Shown: in pieces, positions 27,142 to 36,191 of the stretch
Layout: the number at the start of each line of letters is the position of its first letter
Numbering within the stretch: position 1 is the stretch's first letter
NCBI RefSeq assembly: GCF_006716865.1
Contig: NZ_VFPT01000001.1
Coordinates: forward strand, 925,001-989,000
DNA: 64,000 nt
Direction: 5' to 3'
Source: Roseinatronobacter monicus
GTDB lineage: Bacteria > Pseudomonadota > Alphaproteobacteria > Rhodobacterales > Rhodobacteraceae
Position numbers and translations under genes: made by a program
Notes under the pieces: generated by a model
Databases searched by the model: none
The model's input: only the letters and a program-made list of their open reading frames with translations
Told to the model about the DNA's origin: nothing

Positions 27142-28437
27142 ATGGATCAGATCACACGAGACACTGGTTTTTTCACTGAAACAGTCGAAAGCCGAGACCC
27201 AGAACTTTTTGCTGCAATGCGCGCGGAGCTTGGTCGCCAGCGCGACGAGATCGAGTTGATCGCCTCGGAGAATATCGTCTCCAAGGCGGTGATGGAGGCG
27301 CAAGGCTCGATCCTGACAAACAAATACGCCGAAGGCTATCCGGGGCGGCGATATTATGGCGGTTGCCAATATGTCGATGTGGCCGAAACACTCGCGATCA
27401 GCCGGGCCTGCGAGCTGTTTAAATGCAGCTTTGCCAATGTGCAGCCCAACTCAGGGTCACAGGCCAATCAGGGCGTGTTCACAGCACTTTTGAAACCCGG
27501 CGACACGATTCTGGGCATGTCCTTGGATGCAGGCGGACACCTGACCCACGGGGCCAAGCCCAACCAGTCGGGCAAATGGTTCAACGCCGTTCAATACGGT
27601 GTGCGCCGCGATGATCTGGAAGTGGATTATGACCAAATCGCCGAACTGGCAAAAGAGCATCAGCCAAAGATGCTGATTGCAGGCGGCTCTGCCATTCCAC
27701 GGATCATAGATTTCAAGCGCATGCGCGAAATCGCCGACTCCGTCGGGGCCTATCTGCTGGTCGATATGGCGCATTTCGCGGGGCTGGTTGCCGCGGGGCT
27801 GTACCCGTCGCCCTTCCCGCATGCACATGTGGCGACAACCACCACGCATAAGACATTGCGCGGCCCGCGCGGCGGCATGATCCTGACCGATGACGAAGCC
27901 TTGGCCAAGAAATTCAACTCTGCCATCTTTCCCGGCATTCAGGGCGGTCCCTTGATGCATGTGATCGCGGCCAAGGCCGTGGCCTTTGGCGAAGCGCTGG
28001 CACCCGGTTTCCGCGACTACCAGAAGCAGGTCATCGTCAATGCAAAGGCCTTGGCAGATCAGTTGGAAAAGGGCGGATTGGCCACCGTGACAGGCGGAAC
28101 AGATACGCATTTGTTGTTGGTCGATCTGCGTCCAAAGGGTGTGAAGGGCAATGCGACCGAGAAGGCACTGGGCCGCGCGCATATCACCTGTAACAAGAAC
28201 GGCATTCCGTTTGACACCGAAAGCCCGATGGTGACCAGCGGCATTCGGCTGGGCACGCCCGCAGGCACGACCCGCGGCTTCGGCGAAGCCGAGTTCCGCC
28301 AGATCGCAGACTGGATCGTTGCGGTGGTTGACGGGTTGGCCACGCATGGCGAAGACGGCAATGCCGAGGTTGAAGCACGTGTGAAAGCCGAAGTTGCGGA
28401 ACTTTGCGCCCGCTTTCCTATTTACTCTGAACTCTGA
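27142..28437 (+). CDS. glyA: Serine hydroxymethyltransferase
   Basis: PLP enzyme linking serine/glycine and one-carbon folate. 431 aa: [41 protein letters not shown], and [14 protein letters not shown] with the PLP Lys. ATG at 27142 has GGAGG 7 nt upstream, whereas an in-frame start at 27103 adds 13 unrelated residues. Glycine-related genes do not adjoin it, and no glycine riboswitch was recognised in the 200 bp upstream. Confidence 0.97.
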   Translation: MDQITRDTGFFTETVESRDPELFAAMRAELGRQRDEIELIASENIVSKAVMEAQGSILTNKYAEGYPGRRYYGGCQYVDVAETLAISRACELFKCSFANVQPNSGSQANQGVFTALLKPGDTILGMSLDAGGHLTHGAKPNQSGKWFNAVQYGVRRDDLEVDYDQIAELAKEHQPKMLIAGGSAIPRIIDFKRMREIADSVGAYLLVDMAHFAGLVAAGLYPSPFPHAHVATTTTHKTLRGPRGGMILTDDEALAKKFNSAIFPGIQGGPLMHVIAAKAVAFGEALAPGFRDYQKQVIVNAKALADQLEKGGLATVTGGTDTHLLLVDLRPKGVKGNATEKALGRAHITCNKNGIPFDTESPMVTSGIRLGTPAGTTRGFGEAEFRQIADWIVAVVDGLATHGEDGNAEVEARVKAEVAELCARFPIYSEL

Positions 28438-28482
28438 TAGCGCGCCTCGTTAGGCGTCTGTCTGTGGAGCACGGGTCGAAAA

Positions 28483-28501
28483 GGGGGGCTGTCTGCCCCC
28501 C
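28483..28501 (+). terminator. GC stem-loop downstream of glyA
   Basis: GGGGGGC, 5-nt loop, GCCCCCC lies 46 bp after the glyA stop, without a T tract. A second weaker stem (AGAGGGGCTG region) follows before repeat copy C. It probably forms the glyA 3' end. Confidence 0.5.
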
Positions 28502-28537
28502 TCAGCATCCCCAAGAGGGGCTGCTTTCACCCCCCGA

Positions 28538-28559
28538 GAGTATTTGACGCAAGAAAATG
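28538..28559 (-). repeat. 22-bp intergenic repeat, copy C
   Basis: Read on the minus strand: CATTTTCTTGC GTC AAATACTC, next to a run of C (GGGGGG on the minus strand) as in copy B. It lies between the glyA stem-loops and the esterase start. The central N3 differs, which weakens the internal hairpin seen in copies A, B and D. Confidence 0.7.
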
Positions 28560-28605
28560 AAATTGGATCGGCGACATAGATTGGACGAGTGTCGCCAAGG
28601 GCGGG

Positions 28606-29370
28606 ATGATGTTGAATATATTGCGCCATGGCACCCCTTCTGATCTGCCAGCATTGCTGATTGTGCATGGTCTGTTTGGATCGGCGCGCAATTGGGGCGC
28701 GATTGCGAAGCGTCTGTCTGACAGCCGCGAGGTGGTGAGCGTCGATATGCGCAACCATGGCGAAAGCCCATGGGCCGAGGCGCATGGTTATGAGGATCTG
28801 GCAGCAGATCTGGCCGAACTGGTGCGGGCCGAAGGCGGGCGGTTGGATGTATTGGGCCATTCCATGGGGGGCAAGGCTGCAATGATGTTGGCCCTGCAAC
28901 AGCCGGAATTGGTGAACCGGCTGCTGGTGGCCGATATTGCGCCGGTCGCCTATGCGCATAGCCAGACGCATTTGATTGACGCGATGCGCAAGCTGCCCCT
29001 GTCGCAGATCAGCACCCGCGCGCAAGCCGACGCGGCGCTGGCGCAGGATGTCGCAGAAGCATCGGTGCGCGCGTTTCTATTGCAATCGCTTGATTTGCGC
29101 GCAGACCCGGTGCGCTGGCGGCTTAATCTCGACGTGTTGGAGCGCGAGATGGATCGTATCACGGGCTGGCCTGACGTGTCAGGGCAGTATCACGGGCCTG
29201 CGCTGTTTCTGAGCGGCGCTGCCTCGGACTATGTGCAGCCGGAACATCGGCCTATTATCAAGGCACTGTTTCCGAACGCGAAATTCGCAAAACTGCCCGA
29301 CGCGGGGCATTGGTTGCACGCCGAAGCGCCGCGCCCGTTTGAGGCGACAGCGCGCATGTGGTTTGATTAG
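28606..29370 (+). CDS. Alpha/beta hydrolase, YbfF-like esterase
   Basis: 254 aa. N-terminal LLIVHGLFGSARNWGAIAKRL (oxyanion region), VDMRNHGESPW, nucleophile elbow VLGHSMGGKAAMMLAL, acid region FLSGAASDYVQP, and catalytic His in DAGHWLHAEAP. This order matches the YbfF esterase group, which hydrolyses short acyl esters in vitro; the physiological substrate is unknown. ATG at 28606 is followed by a second ATG, and either may be used. Confidence 0.85.
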   Translation: MMLNILRHGTPSDLPALLIVHGLFGSARNWGAIAKRLSDSREVVSVDMRNHGESPWAEAHGYEDLAADLAELVRAEGGRLDVLGHSMGGKAAMMLALQQPELVNRLLVADIAPVAYAHSQTHLIDAMRKLPLSQISTRAQADAALAQDVAEASVRAFLLQSLDLRADPVRWRLNLDVLEREMDRITGWPDVSGQYHGPALFLSGAASDYVQPEHRPIIKALFPNAKFAKLPDAGHWLHAEAPRPFEATARMWFD

Positions 29371-29379
29371 TGGCACCTA

Positions 29380-29562
29380 TCACGCATCAATCAGCTTGCG
29401 CGCGATTACCCAGCTTGCTGCGATGCCGACAAGACACCCGGATGCCGCCCAAATAAGGATGGGCTGTAGGGTATCCTGACCGATTGTCAGCGCAATGACG
29501 ACGCCGATACCAGCACAGGTTACGCCGGTAATGGAAAAAATTAGCAGGAAAAGTCGGGTCAT
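29380..29562 (-). CDS. Tiny two-helix membrane protein (often mislabelled CTP synthetase in Rhodobacterales)
   Basis: 60 aa with two hydrophobic segments (LFLLIFSITGVTCAGIGVVIAL and LIWAASGCLVGIAASWVIA) and no other domain. GGAGGACG just upstream of ATG at 29562 supports translation. From memory, small proteins of this pattern are conserved in Rhodobacterales and carry the label CTP synthetase in databases, although at 60 aa they cannot be the ~550-aa enzyme. Function unknown. Confidence 0.7.
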   Translation of the reverse strand: MTRLFLLIFSITGVTCAGIGVVIALTIGQDTLQPILIWAASGCLVGIAASWVIARKLIDA

Positions 29563-29772
29563 ATCGTCCTCCAAGACAAGATTACTGACGTTCAACCATC
29601 TGTTTGGACAATCTTCCTTGATCTAGCGCAAACCGGGGCCTGGCTGCGGCTTTCAGTCACATGCAAGGCGGGCGCGAAGAACCCCTGAGTCGCCCTCAAT
29701 GCTGTGGGGGAGAGGTGGTCCTGGTTTTTCGACCAGTTTTATGCCGCGCAGCGCTCTGGCATGGGTTTCCTA

Positions 29773-30603
29773 TCACGCGGCAAGTTTCATGTTTGGTTTG
29801 CGATTATCATAAACTTCGTCCGGGGTCATCAGGCCGTGGGATGAATGCGGGCGTTCTTCATTGTAATAAGCGATCCAGGTGCCGATCCCCTGGCGCGCCT
29901 CCCGGCCAGTTTCGAAGGTGTTCAAGAAGACGCATTCGTATTTCAAGGACCGCCACAGTCGTTCGATCATGCGGTTGTCGATCCAGCGGCCGCGCCCATC
30001 CATCGAAATCTTCACCTTTGCGTCTTTCAAAACGTCGGTGAAATCGGTGCTGGTGAACTGGCTGCCCTGGTCCGAATTGAAAATTTCGGGCGGGCCATAG
30101 GTGGCCAGTGCCTCCTTCAAGGCCTCGACGCAGAACCCGGCATCCATAGTATTGGACAGCCGCCAGCTCAGCACCTTGCGGCTGTGCCAGTCCATGATGG
30201 CGACCAGATACAAAAACCCGCGCTGCATGCGGATATAGGTAATGTCCGTACACCACACCTGGTTGGGACGCGTGATGGGCAGATCTTTTAGAAGATATGG
30301 ATAAACCTTGTGTTCGGGGTTTTTCTTACTGGTCTTGGGTTCCTGATAGATCGGCACCAAACGCATGAGCCGCATCAGCCGTCTTGCGCGATGGCGGCCG
30401 CATTTGTGACCCTCTCTTTGCATATGACGCGCCATCTGCCGCGAGCCGTACCATGGCGTTTTCAGGAATTGCTCGTCGATGATCTTCATGAATTTCAGGT
30501 TTTCCGCGCTTTCACCGCAGGGCTGATAGTACAGCGTCGATCGGGCGAGCGACAGCAGTGTGCATTGCCGCCGGACACTCAGTTTGGGATGATCTTTCTT
30601 CAC
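29773..30603 (-). CDS. IS3-family transposase OrfB (integrase catalytic part)
   Basis: 276 aa. N-terminal HTH_21-like region (YYQPCGESAENLKFMKIIDEQ; PWYGSRQMARHM), then the rve DDE core: Asp in VWCTDITYIRM, Asp in FNSDQGSQFTS, and Glu in DNRMIERLWRSLK. C-terminal YYNEERPHSSHGLMTP is typical. GTG start overlaps the OrfA stop as GTGA, so translational coupling or frameshifting could yield the OrfAB fusion. Confidence 0.93.
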   Translation of the reverse strand: MKKDHPKLSVRRQCTLLSLARSTLYYQPCGESAENLKFMKIIDEQFLKTPWYGSRQMARHMQREGHKCGRHRARRLMRLMRLVPIYQEPKTSKKNPEHKVYPYLLKDLPITRPNQVWCTDITYIRMQRGFLYLVAIMDWHSRKVLSWRLSNTMDAGFCVEALKEALATYGPPEIFNSDQGSQFTSTDFTDVLKDAKVKISMDGRGRWIDNRMIERLWRSLKYECVFLNTFETGREARQGIGTWIAYYNEERPHSSHGLMTPDEVYDNRKPNMKLAA

Positions 30604-30908
30604 GGCTTTTTGCCTCCAGTCCCGAGAATGAGCCTGGAGGCATCCGCCAAAAAATCCCGTTCCACTACCAATTGGCCAATCTTGGCGTGCAGCTTCTCTA
30701 CATCCTTGCCGGAAATCACTGGTTCACCAACCGGCTTGGCGTCAAACGACTGCGCCATCTTGGCAATTGCCGTGCGTTTCCAGCCGTTGATCATCGTCGG
30801 ATGTACTTCATATTTCTTCGACAGCTCTGCCGTCGTCAACTCTTCACGGATCGCTTCCAAGGCAACCTTCGCCTTGAATTCTGCCGTGTAACGCTTCTGT
30901 TTCGCCAT
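30600..30908 (-). CDS. IS3-family transposase OrfA
   Basis: 102 aa: HTH_Tnp_1 domain RYTAEFKAKVALEAIREELTTAELSKKYEVHPTMINGWKR (residues ~6-45) followed by a leucine-zipper-like helix (VEKLHAKIGQLVVERDFL). The two parts bind IS ends and mediate multimerisation. It overlaps OrfB by 4 bp. Confidence 0.92.
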   Translation of the reverse strand: MAKQKRYTAEFKAKVALEAIREELTTAELSKKYEVHPTMINGWKRTAIAKMAQSFDAKPVGEPVISGKDVEKLHAKIGQLVVERDFLADASRLILGTGGKKP

Positions 30909-31286
30909 ATCGATTGTTCGTCCTTCTTCAGTTGCCAGAGCTTAGCAACTGGTCCGAATTTCCGCGACCACCTCTGGGGTGAAGGGCGCAACCGGTTGCC
31001 GTTTCTGCGGCCTGAGCCATCATCCCTTTCAATCTCGACTGGTCGGCGCGCCGTGCGAAGCCGTGGCGAATAACCTCGACCTTGTCTTGATGTTTCCAAA
31101 CAGTGAACCGGGTGCCGTCAATCTGGGTCATGAACTGCTCGCCCCGGTTCAAACCGGGCGTGGGCGAATCGCACCCAAAGAGCACACAGAGGGCGAGAGA
31201 TGATAGCAAGCGCATGCTCGCAGCATGGCTGCTGACGCTTAAATTTCAGTTAATTTCGCTTTAGTGCAGGACAGGGCGATCTTGTA

Positions 31287-31315
31287 TTGAACTGGATTCT
31301 GAAACTGGTTAGAAC
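31287..31315 (+). promoter_or_regulatory. Sigma-70-type promoter of tRNA-Val
   Basis: TTGAAC (31287-31292), 17-bp spacer, TAGAAC (31310-31315), ending 10 bp before the mature tRNA 5' end. Spacing and position fit a housekeeping promoter. Confidence 0.55.
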
Positions 31316-31325
31316 GCAGCACGGC

Positions 31326-31401
<76 letters not shown>

Positions 31402-32096
31402 TTTCAAGCCATCGAAGTTTAAAAAACCCTTTCAAAGAAAGGGTTTAGTGCGTGTCTGTGTTGCAAAGCGCGGTTGCAAAATGGGTAAATCACGGCTGGA
31501 AGAACTCTTCACTTATCTAATCTCAAAGGCCGATTCTATGCGCGCCTTGTTGTTCCCGCCGACATTCGTGCGATCGTTGGAAAGTCAGAGCTGCGCGTTG
31601 CGTCCGACAATCTTGGCTCGCACATCGCGCGCAAAAACACGCGGTTCATTTCGGGCTATTTTGGGGAAGTGACCAACAGGAATGACATCAGAAAACATAC
31701 CGCATCACCATGCAGGGCGACTTGCGTAGTGGAGGTGATATTCGGAATGCCACGAAGCTGGCCATGTGACTTTCCAGAACAGCATTTCGAGAACAGCCGA
31801 CTGATCGGAGAGAGCCTATACATCTGGCAACCAAAGCCGCGACCGGTCGGTTGACAAGCGTTGCATTAGTCCTTCGAAAAATGACCTTTTCTAAAGGTGG
31901 TTGCTCGAAATACATATCGCGGGGTGCGTGCAGTGGCTCTTGCGTTTAAGGCGATCACTTTGACGAAGCCGCCAGAGAAGAGCTGCGATACATGAAAAAC
32001 GCGGCCGAAAACGAGCCTCAACCCAGGGTTTCCCACTTAGTATTCACGGCCTGTCAAAACACTGCCGCTCTGGCCATTTCCATGTCAATTCCGCTG
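31402..32096. other. Degenerate region after tRNA-Val
   Basis: 695 bp with no intact gene. A small stem-loop (AACCCTTTC AAAG AAAGGGTT, about 31425-31446) follows the tRNA and may terminate it. An integrase N-terminal fragment occupies about 31489-31680. The remainder (31680-32096) carries short open frames that I cannot assign. Confidence 0.6.
31489..31680 (+). pseudogene. Integrase (tyrosine recombinase) N-terminal remnant
   Basis: Frame beginning about 31489 reads ...LSNLKGRFYARLVVPADIRAIVGKSELRVA. The GRFYARLVVPADIR-GKSELR pattern is the N-terminal arm-binding segment of phage/island integrases. There is no start codon in frame and no catalytic domain; after about residue 60 the sequence stops resembling the family. 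Placement 90 bp after a tRNA 3' end is the usual site for integrative elements, so this looks like the scar of one. Confidence 0.55.
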
Positions 32097-32918
32097 TTAC
32101 GACGCGCCTTCGATCCGGCTCGCCATGATCGCAATGGCGCGCTGATAGACTGTCGCGGCATTCCAGGCTTGGATTGCTGCAAAGTTGGGCTGCCCTTCCT
32201 GATAGCCTTGGCCCGGCTGCCAGCCTTTCTGGCGCAGGAAATTCGCGGTCGAGGCCATGGCATCAGTAAGATTGTTCAGATCGACGCGCCCGTCGCCATT
32301 GCCATCCACGCCGTAGCGCAGGACGTTGGCCGGCAAGAATTGCGTATGGCCGAGTTCGCCATGCATCGCGCCGATTGCAGCAGGGCTGATTGCGCCGCGA
32401 TCCACGAGGATGAGTGCTGCCAAAGCATGTTCGTAGAAAAAGTCGGAGCGGCGGCAATCATAGGCCAGCGTTGCAATGGCCGAGACGACATTTGCATCGC
32501 CCATGAAATTGCCGAAACCGGTTTCCATTCCGTGGATGGCGACGAGCACCGCAGCGGGCACGCCGTAGGTGCGCTCTAGCGAGGCGTAAAATTCAGGGTT
32601 CGCCGCGATCCGCTGACGGCCTTGCCGCACAATCGTATCGGCACCGCGAACTCGCATGAACTCTTCGAGCGAATAGCGAAAGGAGCGCTGGTTGCGGTCT
32701 GCCGAGATCGTGCGCGTGGCGTAGGTCGTATTGGCCAGAGCTTGCAGCCCTGCTTGACCGACACCTGCTCTGGCTGCTTGCGCTGCGAATTCCTGCTTCC
32801 AGCGCTCAAAGCCGGAGGCGTCATTGCCGCAGGTGGCGGCTATGGTCCCTACGGGTGCGCCGAGCAAGAGGCAGGTTACTATGGCGCTGCGGAAGGCGCG
32901 GGTCAGACGTGAGTGCAT
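32097..32918 (-). CDS. Lytic murein transglycosylase, MltB-like
   Basis: 273 aa with a signal peptide (residues ~1-28, ending GTIAA). SLT_2 domain: FERWKQEFAAQAARAGV, catalytic Glu in IHGMETGFGNFMGD, ATLAYDCRRSDFFYEHALAAL, GAMHGELGHTQFLPANVLRYGVDGNGDGRVDL. It lacks the C-terminal peptidoglycan-binding domain of ~400-aa homologues. It cleaves peptidoglycan strands in the periplasm. It is isolated between two degenerate stretches. Confidence 0.92.
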   Translation of the reverse strand: MHSRLTRAFRSAIVTCLLLGAPVGTIAATCGNDASGFERWKQEFAAQAARAGVGQAGLQALANTTYATRTISADRNQRSFRYSLEEFMRVRGADTIVRQGRQRIAANPEFYASLERTYGVPAAVLVAIHGMETGFGNFMGDANVVSAIATLAYDCRRSDFFYEHALAALILVDRGAISPAAIGAMHGELGHTQFLPANVLRYGVDGNGDGRVDLNNLTDAMASTANFLRQKGWQPGQGYQEGQPNFAAIQAWNAATVYQRAIAIMASRIEGAS

Positions 32919-33661
32919 GAGATATCTCCGAGGGCAACTGGATGACTGTCGTGGAATCGCGCGAAGTCTAACACGGTAGGAACGCGCATGGGCATGACAT
33001 CGTTCCGTGAACAGAGCCTGCGCAGTGGTGCTGCGGGGCTAAGGAAAGGACAGATGTTAATGCGTTTCATTCAAAGAATATGGCACATGATGCCAGCGTT
33101 GGGGAACTTATGTCAGGCGGTGAGCACTAACATAAGCGTATCTGTGATGCCGCTGTCCGCTTGATTTAAGGACGACAGCTTCATGGAAGTCATCACTTCG
33201 CAGAATAGTAATGTTGCGGCACGACCGCTTCCGGCGCTCTTTACTCGGTCAGACAGTTTTGTTGAGGTGTCAACGCCAAAGCAAAAGTGGGCGAAAACTG
33301 CGGGTTAGTTCAACTGACGACCGACAAGGTGCGACCGGATGCGCATAGGTTCTATGAAAGCATCGGGTTTGAAGCTTCTCAAGTGGGATACAAGCTACAG
33401 CGGGGCGAACGGCGGTAGCGACTGTGGCAACATGCATGCACGCTTACTACCCAGAGGTGGCCTGTCTAGATTTTACACACACCCAGCCCAAAGAGTAGAA
33501 GGCCACTTTGTGACCCGTGTTGCGCTTCGGGCGACTCCTTGGCCGTGAAGCGCTCATACTTCAGATTGCAGCGCTACAAGATTCTGGACGCGGGTTAATC
33601 GCAATTGCTTTTTATTTTTGAGGAACGATGTCGCTGGTGTGAGATACCGTAGCCTAGCCTG
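32919..33661. other. Low-coding region between mltB-like gene and pip
   Basis: 743 bp with no intact gene. An acetyltransferase C-terminal fragment lies at about 33266-33418. An AGAGGTGGCC sequence near 33451 resembles the IS3 terminal repeat but nothing else of an IS is visible. The 69-aa open frame at 33339-33548 reads across the fragment in another frame and is not convincing. Confidence 0.55.
33266..33418 (+). pseudogene. GNAT acetyltransferase C-terminal fragment
   Basis: In one frame, ending at the TAG at 33416-33418: ENCGLVQLTTDKVRPDAHRF then YESIGFEASQVGYKLQR. This is the last beta strand/helix of a GNAT fold (LVQLTTDK...A-RFYESIGF). No upstream coenzyme-A loop (R/Q-x-x-G-x-G/A) is present in frame, so it is a truncated remnant of a laterally acquired or lost gene. 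Confidence 0.6.
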
Positions 33662-34618
33662 CTACGCAAAGCGATCTGTCGCGCGGATCAAACGGTCGCG
33701 GATCAGTGGCTCTGTTGCCGCGTGACCCGCTCCTTCCACGATGTTCAGTTGGGAACCGGGCCAGCTCTTGTGCAGGTCCCATGCGGTGCGGAGCGGGCAT
33801 GGCATGTCGTAGCGACCGTGGATGATTTCTCCGGGAATCCCATGCAATTTATGTGCATCGCGCAACAGCTGCCCAGGCTGCAACCAGCAATCATGCAGGA
33901 AATAGTGGTTTTCCAGTCGCGCGAAAGCTAGCGCGAAACGGGGGGCGCCGAATTTCTCCTCGATTTCGGGGCGCGGCAGAAGGGTAATCGTTTCGCCCTC
34001 CCAGATGGCCCAGGCGCGGGCGGCTTCAAGCCGCTCCACCTCGTCCTGCGACGTCAGCCGCTTACGGAATGCGGCGATCAGGTCGCCGCGCTCACCCTCG
34101 GGGATTGGCGCGACGAAGCGCTCCCATGCATCGGGGAACATTTGCGATACGCCGAAGCTGTAATACCAGTCAATTTCAGCACGGGTCACAGTATAAACCC
34201 CGCGCAGGATCAAAGCGCTAACCCGCTGCGGATGGGTTTGTGCATAGGCGAGCGCCAGTGCCGACCCCCAAGACCCGCCAAAGACCACCCACTTGTCGTA
34301 TCCGGTCAACGCGCGCAGCCGTTCGATATCGGCCACCAGATGCCAGGTGGTGTTGGCCTCCAACGACGCATGGGGCGTGGATCTGCCGCAGCCGCGTTGG
34401 TCAAACAAAAGCAGATCGTAGCGCTTGGGGTCGAAGAAACGCCGACAATCCGGATTGATCCCACCACCGGGCCCGCCATGGAGAAACACCGCAGGCCGCG
34501 CACCGGGCGTGCCCACACGCTCAAAGTAAATCTGATGTCCGTCACCGGCGTTCAGAAACCCGGTCTCATACGGCTCACTTTCGGGGTAAAATTCTCGCAA
34601 TGCGTCCATGGTATCCAT
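33662..34618 (-). CDS. pip: Proline iminopeptidase
   Basis: Alpha/beta-hydrolase S33 peptidase that removes N-terminal proline. 318 aa: VFLHGGPGGGINPDCRRFF (oxyanion), LLLFDQRGCGRSTPHA, nucleophile FGGSWGSALALAYAQTHP, Asp in HGRYDMPCPL, His in VEGAGHAATEP. ATG at 34618 has CAGGCGG upstream; another Met at 34609 would also work. Length and motifs are standard. Confidence 0.94.
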   Translation of the reverse strand: MDTMDALREFYPESEPYETGFLNAGDGHQIYFERVGTPGARPAVFLHGGPGGGINPDCRRFFDPKRYDLLLFDQRGCGRSTPHASLEANTTWHLVADIERLRALTGYDKWVVFGGSWGSALALAYAQTHPQRVSALILRGVYTVTRAEIDWYYSFGVSQMFPDAWERFVAPIPEGERGDLIAAFRKRLTSQDEVERLEAARAWAIWEGETITLLPRPEIEEKFGAPRFALAFARLENHYFLHDCWLQPGQLLRDAHKLHGIPGEIIHGRYDMPCPLRTAWDLHKSWPGSQLNIVEGAGHAATEPLIRDRLIRATDRFA

Positions 34619-34820
34619 CCGCCTGTTGGATTTCAGCTGACAATGCTGCGATACAAAAGGCAAGGGAAGCTTCAGGCTCAGGGCTGTCTAGTTGCTTTCC
34701 GCCAGCGCAACTCAGACACCAGCGACCAAAAGGTAGCGGCTCGCTTGGCGCTTGGTGACGGTGTCCGCTCGGAGTTCCGATTGCTTGCGCGGTAAACACA
34801 ACGCGTCGTGACTTGGCCAA

Positions 34821-36180
34821 TCAAGTGCCAGTCCGCCCTGCAACAATAGCAACCTGCGCCAATAGATCAGCCTTGCGCAGGGGCTTTGAAATGTGTCCCA
34901 GAAACCCCGCTGCGTGGTATTCAGCGATCTGGTGAGTCATAACATTCGCCGTGAATGCCAGCGCGCGTGGTGGCGGCATGTCACGTTCCTTCGCACGCCG
35001 GATCATCTGTGCAAGTGCCGAAGGCCCGTCCAGCACAGGCATCGATATGTCCAGCAGCACAACATCAAACTGATCCGCGATCCACGCATCAACCGCCTGC
35101 GCGCCATTGTCAGCCAGAGTGACGGTAGCGCCGCTGTCGCGCAGCATCGCTTGCGCGACGATTTGGTTGGTGCGCATGTCATCTGCAATCAGCAACCGAA
35201 GCCCTGTCAGATCAACATGTGCCTGTATCTCGGCTAGAGGTGCTTCCTCTGATATCAGCAGCGGGAGCGATACCTGCACCGTGGTTCCTTTGCCTAATTC
35301 GGAAGTCACCTTGATCTTGCCGTTCATCAACGACACCAAGCGTTGTACAATTGACATACCCAAACCGGTGCCCCCGAACCTGCGGGTGATTGATCCGTCA
35401 GCCTGTGAGAAATCTTCAAAGATACGATCAAGCTGTTCTTCGGTCATCCCAATACCAGTGTCGCGCACTTCGATCTGGATCGCGGCGTCATTCAAGTTGC
35501 ATAGTTTGATGGTTATTTCGCCCTCATCCGTGAACTTGATCGCATTGCTCAGAAGATTGTGAATGATCTGCCCAAGCCGATGTGGATCGCCCCGCCGCCG
35601 CAATTTGGGTTTGGACGGCGTGTTGACGTTTAACCGTAGCCTTTTTTCAAGGCAGCAGGATTGGTGCAGCGCCGCAGTCTCTGCAACCACTTTTGCGGGG
35701 TCAAAGCCCACATCATCGAGAAGCATCTTCCCGGATTCGATCTTCGAGATGTCGAGAATATCGTTCAGCACCTTCAACAAGCCTTCGCCACTGCTAAGAA
35801 TCATCTCGGCCATTTGCTGGTGTGCGGGCTCTGGCAACACCTCGCGCAGAGTCTCTGCCATGCCCAGGACGCCGTTCAGCGGTGTGCGGATCTCGTGACT
35901 CATATTTGCAAGAAATGTGGTCTTCGCGCGACTGGCTTCTTCGGCTTGCTTGCGCGCGCCTTGCATCTCTGTGACGTCCATTCCTGCGCCGCGATACCCG
36001 GCAAACCTGCCATATGCGTCGAAGTTCGGTGTTCCAGATATCTGAAACCACAGTTCACGACCTGCATCTGTCACGACGCGATAGACGAAACCCGTAAACG
36101 CTTCGTGCCGCGCCATGCGGCGCTTCAGATCGTCCCAATCTGCGCTTTGAAGTGTTTCTGGCCGGTCTGCATACACCTCT
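34821..36180 (-). pseudogene. Hybrid sensor histidine kinase, 5' end lost at IS630 copy 2
   Basis: About 453 codons remain. They hold part of a PAS/PAC domain (FTGFVYRVVTDAGRELWFQ ... YRGAGMDVTEMQ), HisKA with NMSHEIRTPLNGVLGMAETL, HATPase (NLLSNAIKFTDEG, DTGIGMTEEQL, RFGGTGLGMSIV), and a C-terminal receiver (LLIADDMRTNQ, LLDISMPVLDG with phospho-Asp). The frame runs into the IS border at 36180 with only a GTG at 36176, so sensory regions upstream are missing. The catalytic core looks intact, so a truncated product from a chance start is possible. Confidence 0.85.
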
Positions 36181-36191
36181 AGTCCTGCGAT

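Larger units (their letters stand above)
29711..30975 (-). mobile_element. IS3-family insertion sequence
   Basis: 1,265 bp bounded by imperfect inverted repeats starting AGAGGTGGTC at both ends (then CTGGTTTTTCGACCAGTT at the left; GCGGAAATTCGGACCAGTT at the right, reverse complemented). GGGG flanks both sides (29707-29710 and 30976-30979), consistent with a 4-bp target duplication. It carries OrfA and OrfB on the minus strand. Only one copy is present in this window. Confidence 0.88.
29653..31215 (-). pseudogene. Small lipoprotein gene interrupted by an IS3-family element
   Basis: Reads from ATG at 31215: MRLLSSLALCVLFGC, a short signal peptide with lipobox LFGC, then a ~70-aa region ending TGCALHP at the IS border (30980). 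On the far side (29710 to 29653) the same frame resumes as HSIEGDSGVLRARLACD and a stop. Removing the IS and one copy of GGGG restores an open frame of 97 codons, so the intact gene encoded a 97-aa lipoprotein. Function unknown. As it stands the product would be truncated and tailed by IS sequence. Confidence 0.75.

Noticed and set aside
33451..33460. AGAGGTGGCC resembling the IS3 end (AGAGGTGGTC)
   Set aside because: Only 9 of 10 bases match and no further IS3 sequence or target duplication is present.
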